DNA of 64,000 nt, taken from Cladorhizidae sp. MBARI D1340-BT2 (Eukaryota; Porifera; Demospongiae; Poecilosclerida; Cladorhizidae). The notes below the pieces were generated by a model. It worked only from the letters and a program-made list of their open reading frames with translations. It searched no databases and was not told the origin of the DNA. A program made the position numbers and the translations under genes. The first letter of the stretch is position 1; every line of letters starts with the position of its first letter. Location: assembly GCA_028752905.1 (NCBI GenBank), contig JAQNBH010000017.1, positions 31,550,283 through 31,614,282 on the forward strand, read 5' to 3'. Of this stretch, positions 55,561-64,000 are shown in pieces.

Positions 55561-57254
55561 TTGCAGAACTTTATTACGTCTTGGTTTGTTGTTTGGCCTA
55601 TTTCTGGCTTGCTTAACATGCCATCTGGTAAGGGATTGGGTCAGTTATTAACCCATTGGAAGCCTGTTTTCACTTGTGCAGTGCAGCCAAGTTGGTCTAG
55701 CTTCGAACATGGCTGGAAAAGGCTATGTACTTCACACAAATCTGCATCTCATAACTTGTGTTCCTCTCTGCGAAATGGAGTAACATACATGGATTCACAA
55801 TGTATTTCTCCACTTCTTTCATGCTGTCTGATAGCCCTGAGTAAGAACCCAGGAGTCCAACCATTGACATTGGAGACACTGTGAAGTGCATTATTGTCAA
55901 AGCTGTCCTCTATGATACTAGAAGTGGTATCCAAGATGCAGCTGGGTCAATCCAGTTATGTGTGTGGGACAGATATCAGGCATAGAGGCTGCTGTTCATG
56001 CTGTGCATTCGTCATTTGAAATAGAAGACAGTGAAGCTACACTATTGGTTGATGCCAGTAATGCCTCCAATAGTTTGAACCATCAAGTAGTCCTTCACAG
56101 CATCAGGAGACTCTGCCCTCCCCTGGCCACCATGTTAATCAACACCCACCAAGTTCTTTCACAGGAAGGAACTACTCAGGGAAATCCACTTGCTATGCCT
56201 ATGCATGCCCTAGCAACCACCAACCTCATCAAGAAGATAAAAGGAAACGGTATGCGAGTGTTGTATGCAGGTGATGCTTCAACTGTGGGGAAAATTGCTA
56301 ACCTATGCATATGGTGGGATAAGGTAATTACTTCTGGGCCTGATTTTTGGTTATTCAGTTAATGCTTAAAAAACATGGCTAGCTGTAAGAGAACACACCA
56401 TAGCTATTGCCACATTTGCTGACATAGAAGTGAACGTTATTGTCGAAGGTAGACTCTACCTCAGTGCCATCAGAGCCATCGGCTCACATCCTTTTATCAC
56501 CACTAATGTGCATTCCAAGGACCATGAAGGCAATCTACCTTGATGCACCTGGTTTCAATTGCTAAAACTGAGCCCCATGTAGCATTTGCTGCACTCACTC
56601 AAAGGTTAACAAGCAAGTAGACTTACATGTGTTGTATATAGCTGCCACCCCAAAGATTAGATCACACTTACAACTTTTGGATGACATCTTGAGCTCTGAA
56701 CTCATTCCAGCCTTGACTGGCAGGCCATCTCCCAAATAACTCGGAATGTGGCCTGTTTGCATTGCAATGCCAACTGGAATGGGGTGGGGTTGGGGGGGTG
56801 GGGGGGGGGGGGGAGTGCTTGGGATTGTCATACCCAATGCTGATGATGAGTTCTCTGCCTCCATTGAGATTACTAAGTCTCTATCAAATGCGATCCTATC
56901 ACAAGACCAGACTTACAGCTATGAAATTATTGCTGTCCAGATAGAATCCAAAGCATGCACTCACAAACAAAATTTACAGAACCACATCAAAAGCAGATGA
57001 ACTTGCTGAACAACAAACTAACAAAAAGTGGGCATTGGAAAAGTCCCAAGAGAAGGGATCTTTCACATGGCTGACGACGGCTTTGGTCCAAGAGATGGGA
57101 CCTTTCACATGGCTGACGACAGCTTTACCACTACAAGAACGTGCCTTCACTCTGCATAAGAGTGTGATGATGTTGTGGCCCTTAGTTATGGATAGCCTCC
57201 ATCAAATACACCATCAACATCTGCCTGTAGCTGCAAGTTCTCAACTGAGCATGC
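55561..57254 (+). pseudogene. Reverse transcriptase pseudogene (copy B)
   Basis: Counterpart of 12497-14184 with the same YAGD box and missing segment before SQEGTTQG. It continues a little farther (CKFSTEHA near 57230-57254), where the known family normally continues with a Cys-containing region. At that point it passes into LINE sequence. Confidence 0.75.
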
Positions 57255-57590
57255 CCCGACTACTGTTCTTCATATCATTAATGATGTTGACTGTGTCATC
57301 ATCATCTCTAATGGCCAAGTTGTTGTCTATGTTGAAGATATATACCAAGTGATACAGTCGCCGAGAGATTTCATGTATGTTCAAAATGATGTCAACGCTA
57401 TCTGTACATGTACCAGAACCAATTTCTTTGCATTGAACACAGATAAATGTTGCTACATTATGTTCTCCAGAAACGCCAGCCCATGTGTTCCAGTCATTCC
57501 TCTTGTTATTGTGGGAGAAATGGTCATCCAAGTTTAGGATTACAAATATCTGGGAATCACTCTGCCCAACATCCTCTCATGGTCCTCTCA
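57255..57590 (+). pseudogene. LINE reverse transcriptase, left part
   Basis: CR1/jockey-type RT sequence: IINDVDCVIIISNGQVVVYV, FMYVQNDVNAICTCTRTNFF, ALNTDKCCYIMFSRNASP, then a stop and DYKYLGITLPNILSWSSH. It is 5'-truncated and interrupted at WSSH by the hAT-4 insertion; the frame resumes at 60281. It is absent from copy A. Confidence 0.75.
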
Positions 57591-60280
57591 CAGAGGCGTA
57601 GGGAGCAAATTTTGATTGGGGGGCACTAGATTTATGTATATATGATAATAAATGATGATTTTAAAGATAGCAAAATGATGATAATAATTATTATTATTAC
57701 TGTCCAAAATATTTAATTCGTCTGTCTTCACATTGATAAAGTCTTTTGCAATATTTTCTAAATTCATATTGTCAAGTTCGATCCTTATGAACATAAGTTA
57801 GCATCATATGGTTGAGTCTTGGCTGTACATTGTATATAGCCCATAAGTATGTCTTTAGTCTTCTGAGTGCAGAAAAAGATCTTTCCGCTGTAGATGTTGT
57901 AATTGGAATTGTGAAAAGAGTTTAAGTAGCTGTGAAATTTGTGAAAACAGTTCTTGACCCATGTGAACTTCACTAAGCACCTCAGAAATTGTTCTCACAT
58001 TGGTCACTTGCATAATTGGTGCATCACTACTAGTTGTATTTCTGGTTCTAATCAAATCTGGCAGCATATAGAGCTGAGTCTGTAGTCTATCCAGATCAAA
58101 ATCATTCTTTTACACTTGGAAATCATCAGGTAGTTTAACTGTTTCACCATTGACAGCATTCAACAGAGCTTTTTCAATCATGGCTGCAACAGGCATGCCA
58201 TGTTTTTGGTCAAAGTGATGTTTCAGTTCTGTAGTCATTACATCAAGAACTTCGAAATATTGCCTTCTGAAATAATCCTGTGGACTATCAAAAGCATAAT
58301 TTTCTGCAATTCCATCATCTATTCATCTGGGTGTTTTTCTATATCTGGGCAATGCAGGTAGTGATATCAATTATTCTAACACCCCTTTGTAAAAATCATC
58401 AAAGTATCTGATCTAAGTCGTTCAAGGTAGCTTTCTGTAAGCTTAGCACTACCTAGAGCTTCTTCAACTGTAGTATTTCTCCCCTGTAATGTAAGAGAGA
58501 GCTGCTCTGATCCAGAAAAAATGAGGTGAGCTAACTTTAGGCCAAAGTAAGTGCTAAACGTTTCCATTTGTGCTAGAAACCCTCCACCTTTTCTTCCGTA
58601 CTCATCGTGGGTAGTAGAATTGATTTCTAGCAATGTTTCACAGAGGACTACATAATTAGCAAGAATTGAATTAAAAGCTTGTACAGACTGTCCATCTTGT
58701 TGGACAAAGGGGCTTTAGGCTTGGTGTAGCTGTAGAAAGCTGGGCTTGAAGCTGATCAAACAAAGCTGCTGACTTTGGAGAAAACCTAATTAGCTGTGAT
58801 AACATCACCAAATCTAGTGCATTCCTACATTGACGGCAAGTAGATTGAAGAAACTAAATTTGTACAGTGAGCAAAACAATGTACATAAATAGCTATTGGA
58901 AATTCTTTCTGAATTCTAGCTGCAACACCATTAAGATAGCCACTCATGTTACTAGCCCCATCATATGCTTGACCACGGCACTGTGAAAGGGAGAGGCACA
59001 ATCTAATGAAGCAATCTATCACAGCTGAAGTTATTGTCATCACTGCATTAGTTTTGGGGAGGCAAATCATTTAAATGGGATCTTCATATATATTATACTC
59101 ATCATCAACCTATCTGACACATACTGACAACTGCTCCTTGTGGCTGACATCTGTTGCCTCATCAGCAACTATAGAGAACCACTCTGCTTTTCGAATATCT
59201 TCTAGTAATTGTCTCAAAAGGGACAAACAATAATTGAAATCTGATGACTGGTAAAAAATACTTCTTTTCACTTAACCACACGTTTAAATCAGGGACATAA
59301 TTATTATTGATTTTAAAAGCTGATAGAGGTTACCTTCCATTTCATCGTGACCACAAACACAAAGAGCTAAACCTTGTCGCAGAAGGTATCTCAAAGAAGC
59401 AAAGAAGATAACTGTACATGAAGGTTACTTTGATGTACATTTTGATCAGTTGAAATCTGTTTGTCAAGAAGTGCCTTAATGCTATCATGGTTTAAACATT
59501 CAAGCTTGAAAATGGACTGCCTGTGTATATTCGATGAGGCATGCTGATGGAATTTTTTCTGGGCTTTCTTCCAATTATCAAAGCCAGTCAAGACAAATGC
59601 ATCTTCACCTTTTTTAGATAATGAATATGGCAGTACCTGCAGTAAGCACAGAAAGCTCGATTTCTAGTTGTGCATAATCTAAGCCAGAGGAAAGATTCAT
59701 GCCATCTTGGAGAAAAACTACGCCTTTTCTTTCTCTGCTGCTTACGTGTATTTTCCATTGAACTGGCATCTTGGGGCTGAAATGGAATTGGCCATACTTC
59801 ACAGCATTCAGAATGACAGTCACATGGGTCACCAAGTGAGTCAGAAGATGCTTCCTCCAAGGGAATAGCTTGAACATCAGGTTGGGATGTAGATGCCTGT
59901 CCTTGATCACTAGGTGCTGAAGGATGAAATTTAAGAGTGGACTGCTTGTACTTCTTCAAAGAAAGTGGTTTTCCATTCCGACTGCACTGTAGCAGCAGCT
60001 GCTCAACTTTACCTATTCTAGCCAGAGTCCCAAAGGTCAAGCTGTACTGTGTAAGCTGTGGTTTGTCACTCTGTACAATAAAATCAACACACACACACAG
60101 TCCTGATTTTGTCCTGTAGTGATAAGTTTATTGTTTGTCCCAGAACTAGTCTCTATCTAAGCTAGCTATCAATAAATGCAAGAAACTTTGTATAGCTTTG
60201 TTACGTACTCATGCCATTTTAGTTGGGGGGGGGGCATGTGCCCCCTGTACCCCCCCCCCCCCCCCATTCCTACGCCTATG
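57591..60280 (-). mobile_element. hAT-4 element inserted in the LINE
   Basis: Ends CAGAGGCGTA (57591-57600) and, complemented, CATAGGCGTA (60271-60280) are the common hAT terminus type, each followed inward by G- or C-runs. The direct repeat tctcaca flanks the insertion (57586-57592 and 60281-60287), consistent with a target duplication of about 8 bp in which one base changed. Removing it restores the LINE reading frame. It carries a minus-strand transposase pseudogene. Confidence 0.8.
57720..60094 (-). pseudogene. hAT-4 transposase, ZMYM1-like, broken
   Basis: An N-terminal Ser/Pro-rich frame (60094-59588) ends in a TTF/BED-like finger (TRNRAFCAYCRYCHIH). Then come TGFDNWKKAQKKFHQHASSN (59591), RYLLRQGLAL near 59390, IVADEATDVSHKEQLSVCVR near 59165, LSLSQCRGQAYDGASNMSGY near 58990, and VHCFAHCTNLV. 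The frame at 58633-58376 (DEYGRKGGGFLAQMETFSTY, KLAHLIFSG) and the dimerisation motif TSTAERSFSALRRLK near 57880 complete it. The order is that of ZMYM1-like hAT transposases; several stops and frame changes occur. It is less decayed than hAT-3. Confidence 0.8.
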
Positions 60281-60842
60281 TCTCACATAACGAACATTTG
60301 CAATAAAAGCAGGATGATGATTTACAATAAATTCTATACTCGCTCACAGTCAGACACTCTCCTAAGTCTTTACATTGTGGTAGTATACCCCTATCTTGAG
60401 TATGCTTATACCATTTGGGATCCCCAACTCAAAAAACATATTGAGAAATTAGAATGAGTAGAGAAGTTTTGCATTGAGAGTTTGTGGGATTGGAACTGCT
60501 TGTGAGAGTCTATTGTTTTTTGCAGATATTACTTCTCTCTTGAAACTCTATTTTCTCTACAACTTTGTTAATGGCCTTGCTATTTGTGACACACTTCCTC
60601 TCACTTACAGAGAATCATTATTTTCAAATAGAGTTCGATCCATCAATAACACGTCTCTAGTTCAACCTTTTGAACGTATGACATCACATGCAAACTCATT
60701 CTTCCCATCAGCCATTCATCTGTGGAACTCACTTCCTTCAGACATTTGGGAAGATCTACTTTGCCCTTATTCAAAAGGGCTACTATGTAATCACTACTTG
60801 AATAATGTTTTCCGTTATAATGTTAATGTACTATTTGGATAA
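60281..60842 (+). pseudogene. LINE reverse transcriptase, right part
   Basis: It continues the RT C-terminus: SHITNICNKSRMMIYNKFYT, VYPYLEYAYTIWDPQLKKHI with a stop, then (60474-60842) YFLYNFVNGLAICDTLPLTY, VRSINNTSLVQPFERMTSHA, NSFFPSAIHLWNSLPSDI and a stop at 60840-60842. This HLWNSLP ending is typical of the C-terminus of CR1/jockey-group ORF2. Confidence 0.8.
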
Positions 60843-61243
60843 TGGAAATATTAGCTGGTATTTCCTATTTTCATGTATATATCCATTACAATTTTTTTTT
60901 TAATAGCTGTCTACTGGATAATATGGCAACTATCCGAGGCATGCAACTTCAAAAATGCAACTTCAAAAAATGTGTACAAGATTTTAAATCATTGAATTTA
61001 CTGTGCAGATTTCAAATTTATTTTTCGATTTCAAGATGATTATATTTTGTTGGAGATTTCAGAGGATAGGATATACAGGATTTTTTATTCATTCTAAATT
61101 CTTATGCTAGGTATAATTATTCTTGCTACAGAGCCCAATTTTCAATAAGGAAGAAATTGATAAAAATGAAGGGAATAAGTTTAATTAACACACACAGTTT
61201 TTTTTACAGTATCAATTGACTCCCACTTTGACTAAACAGAAGT
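60843..61243. other. No gene; probable LINE 3' end
   Basis: It contains a T-run near 60890. Nothing recognised beyond it. Confidence 0.4.
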
Positions 61244-61477
61244 CTAGATATATTTGATTTGAAAACATGCCCCACACACACCATTACAGAGCACCATCTT
61301 TACTCCATAATCTGGACAATTTGTAGTAGCAATGAACATGGACTTATTGCCTGCAACCATTCCCATTAAATCCTGGTACCCTGTGTAGTTGGTGCTGATG
61401 TTCACTGTTGTTGAATCACATAGGGTTGAAATTCTCGTGACATTATATTGTGAATGGTTTAGCTTCTGGTAATGCAT
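61244..61477 (-). CDS. Candidate terminal exon, Cys-rich, unrecognised
   Basis: The minus-strand frame after a possible acceptor (ttttttaatgcattaccag, ending near 61466) reads KLNHSQYNVTRIS, NISTNYTGYQDLMGMVAGNK, FIATTNCPDYGVKMVLC and NGVCGACFQIKYI, then TAG. It has three N-glycosylation sequons and five Cys, so it could encode an extracellular domain end. No upstream exon was found and it is absent from copy A. Confidence 0.25.
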   Translation of the reverse strand: MHYQKLNHSQYNVTRISTLCDSTTVNISTNYTGYQDLMGMVAGNKSMFIATTNCPDYGVKMVLCNGVCGACFQIKYI

Positions 61478-61574
61478 TAAAAAATGTAATGATTTATTAT
61501 GAAGGAATTGAGGAAGATAACTGGAAGGAAGGTTAGAGAGCAGGGTGGACTATAGTGAAAGTCTCCAAAGTTAA

Positions 61575-62080
61575 TTAATCAGACATTTATAAAAATGCAT
61601 ATGAGCCTACAGTTCAGACTTCCATATAATTATATATATCACCAAGATAAACATATTGAAGATCCCCTACCAAGCCTACCAAGAAAAAGAATTAATGTAG
61701 CGAAGATCAAGTTTTCTTATACTAACTTAATGCAATATGTTTTGACACATGTTCAGAGTTATGGACAAGTTCTTGAGTGGGAAGTTGTTCCATAATATGA
61801 TGGTGATGCTATATATATAATCTTAGAGAGTTTTTTCAATAGCTCACCTTTCTTCCAGAGTAAAAGTTGGCTTACATAATCCATCAACAACTATCTCAAT
61901 AATCATCTTAAATTTGCTCTATTGATGTTTTGGCTAGATATTCAGTTAGATGCTATAGCCTACATCAGGAACAAAACAGTTAGTGTGCATACCAGAGGAG
62001 TAATGCACCTTAGGCCAATAAGGCACTTCTCTACTTTCCCACTAAGATATAGGCTTCATGATTATTGGACTAACTTTCAG
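61575..62080. repeat. Interspersed repeat block (copy B)
   Basis: It includes the 5' extension ttaatcagacatttataaaa missing from copy A, then the same rearranged block as 14186-14680, with the inverted part at about 61910-62080 and the degenerate hammerhead-like motif on the minus strand. Confidence 0.6.
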
Positions 62081-63222
62081 TAGATAACTGGACAACTTCT
62101 GATTGACATAATAAATGTTATAGAGATTCACCTCTAAGGTTAGCAAATTAAAAGGTGTAAGATTGTGCTATAAATACATATTGAAATTAATATAGCAACC
62201 ATTTCAATTATGCTGCATAATATAGAACCCATTTGCTTTTTGATAAGGCAATATGCAGTGTTAGTTATATACTCTAACTTGTTCTACGAACATAATTTTA
62301 TTCGAAATATCTCTGAGAACAGAAACAAAATTACACCAATGAAATATGTGTATATATATTTATATAAAAATAATATATTATGCCTTGATAATTATGTACA
62401 AGGCAGATATGGGAATGCATATAATAAACTCAATTCCTCATGTATGATTCCTAGCTAGATTAGTACTTGGATTTTGTGTTCAACAAAACAATCCTAAGCT
62501 CAACAAATTAGAGTTAGTGCCAGTTACAAGTCAGCAGGACAGCTCATGACAGAGCAACTGCAGTCAGTGCTTCTCAAGTCAGAGCGGCTCTGTCAGAGTT
62601 CCAGTCAGGGCATTACCAGGAGACTTTGATTGAGCATTATTTTGTGATCATGGGTGAGTTAGTTTGGTTGGTATTGTTGTTGATGTTGGGTTCATGGAGA
62701 ATTGAACTCTTCAAATTGATCGGTGCCTTTTTTGTTCTGTTTAATCGCAGTGGCAACTGTCCTGATATTGAAGAATCTTTAACTGCAATCTCCTTCTAAA
62801 TATGGAAAGGGAAGAATAATAATCTAATAGAGAAAAGTATTTCATATCCCAATAGAAATATAGTTAAAGTTCCTTAATTATAACCATATAGTTCGGAGGT
62901 TATGAAAACAACCTGTCCAATTGTAACCACACTCTCCAGGTGCAAACCTGCCAAATATATACTTGGAACATTTTTTTATTCATTAGAATGAAAATATAAT
63001 GAGATACTGCAGGGTTACAAAATCTACAGAGGGATTAGATAATACTTCCCATTTCGATTAGGCGGTGATAGATATAGGACCTTGCTTCTCAGTTTATCAC
63101 AGCAGAATAATCTCCAGAAAAGTAGGATCAAAGAGATTAGCAACTTCTGGATGATTGGTTATTTAAAATATAAACTTAGTTTAAAAGCAGTGAATTTGCA
63201 CCAAAATACTAACAATTTTTTC
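62081..63222. other. No gene recognised (copy B)
   Basis: Counterpart of 14681-15820. Confidence 0.5.
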
Positions 63223-63257
63223 CTGATGAAGGCTAGAGCATCCAGCCGATATATTGA
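63223..63257 (+). ncRNA. Degenerate hammerhead-like motif (copy B)
   Basis: Counterpart of 15821-15855, with GATA in place of GAAA. Confidence 0.3.
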
Positions 63258-63367
63258 CAGAGTAAAATTTCAAGGTGATTAATGAGGTCATTGTAACAAT
63301 TACAGGTCAAGACAAATTACAAGCATCCAACATCTTTCCCCATGAGCAGTATGCACATACCAGGAAG

Positions 63368-63574
63368 TCAATGCCATTTGAAAAAGTAGCCCAGCTCTAT
63401 CTTATCACTTGCCTCTTTTTGGAGTTTAAACCAGAAGCCATCGACATCTTCCAAATTAATGTTGGATAGTGGGATATTAATTTCACCAAGAAGCTCGTCC
63501 TCTCCAAACCTCTCCCAGTCCCACACACACAGCTGGAGAGTGCATAGACCAATGCAAGACTGCTCAACATAGTA
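63368..63574 (-). CDS. Last exon of a second C2-gene copy
   Basis: It matches exon 10 at 15966-16172 in length, acceptor and stop codon. Two residues differ (GEDELLGE for GEDKLLGE; EDVDGFW for EDVNGFW). It shows that copy B also contains the 3' end of the C2 gene. Confidence 0.7.
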   Translation of the reverse strand, partial: YYVEQSCIGLCTLQLCVWDWERFGEDELLGEINIPLSNINLEDVDGFWFKLQKEASDKIELGYFFKWH

Positions 63575-63937
63575 CTGCATACAGAAATACAATTTTATAT
63601 TTTAAATATGAACTACAATTACCTTCTCAAAGGCAAGTCAGGAATCTGTCATTATAGGACCAAACAAAGTTTACAGGTTTATTATTGTTGCTAGTGTTGT
63701 TGTTTTAGTGCTGTTGTTTCCTAAACAAATTCTAGGTTTGGTATAAGAAATACATAATTATGGGCCGGGTGGTTGAAAGAAAATGTTGAACGTTAGCAAT
63801 ATATCACAAACAGAGCGTACTTGATAGCAACACAACAATACATTATTACTCCAATCATAACAAATTGTGTTTTAAGTTGTAGAGAGTTTGAAAAATAAGG
63901 GTAACTAAACTACTCAGCATTCAAAATTTTGACTAAC

Positions 63938-64000
63938 CTGAAAGGTTTGCCTGTACACGGGATTTCTAGTATTCCTTTTAGTTTCAGTCCTTTTCTTGGG
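63938..64000 (-). CDS. Exon 9 of the second C2-gene copy, cut by the window
   Basis: It corresponds to the 3' part of exon 9 (TKRNTRNPVYRQTF), with the same CAG|GTTAGT donor at 63937. The exon continues beyond 64000. Confidence 0.7.

Larger units (their letters stand above)
37134..64000 (+). repeat. Segmental duplication, copy B
   Basis: This is the second copy of the sequence at 1-16603. It is longer because it keeps a 5948-base block (39173-45120: hAT end, Mutator fragment, gypsy 5' LTR, gag, integrase) and a 4354-base block (57247-61600: LINE, nested hAT, candidate exon). It runs off the right edge inside an exon of the C2 gene. It may be a true tandem duplication or an unmerged haplotype in the assembly. 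Confidence 0.95.

Overview
This is an AT-rich animal nuclear window, most likely from a demosponge. It has intron-containing genes with GT-AG junctions, many decayed animal-type transposons, and a nuclear copy of mitochondrial nad5 in which TGA must be read as Trp. No bacterial operons, tRNA, rRNA or CRISPR array were seen. The species call is an inference from the repeat families and the nad5 fragment.

Layout. Bases 1-16603 (copy A) and 37134-64000 (copy B) are the same sequence in direct orientation, offset by 37133 bases at their left ends and visibly very similar. They differ by small indels and by two large segments present only in B (39173-45120 and 57247-61600). In order, both copies carry: a SCAND3/ZBED-like hAT pseudogene; a Ty3/gypsy retrotransposon (complete in B, only its 3' end in A); a second, TTF-finger hAT element with a large palindrome near its start; a ZMYM1-like hAT pseudogene on the minus strand; a decayed reverse-transcriptase pseudogene; an interspersed repeat block; and the 3' exons of a C2-domain gene. 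B also has a Mutator-like transposase fragment and a LINE split by a fourth hAT element.

The only credible host gene lies between the copies on the minus strand, 25853 to 15966. Ten phase-0 exons can be assembled by eye, from a first exon behind an NRF-1/CRE-like promoter to a stop codon. They predict a membrane-anchored protein of about 1128 residues with five C2 domains of synaptotagmin / synaptotagmin-like type. Two successive three-exon C2A+C2B cassettes are a recent 3.4 kb tandem duplication inside the gene. Its last two exons recur at the right edge of the window, so a second gene copy probably continues beyond it.

The middle region (26.6-37.1 kb) holds a second, conventional-order gypsy pol remnant, a CT/GT-rich minisatellite, long stretches without recognisable genes, and the nad5 numt. 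Hammerhead-ribozyme-like motifs (CTGATGA - hairpin - GAAA - cleavage triplet) recur across the window.

Most notable: (1) the five-C2 gene built by cassette duplication; (2) a gypsy-type element whose integrase lies upstream of reverse transcriptase, as in the Gmr1-like group; (3) dispersed hammerhead-like motifs; (4) the 37 kb-period duplication, which could be real or an uncollapsed haplotype.
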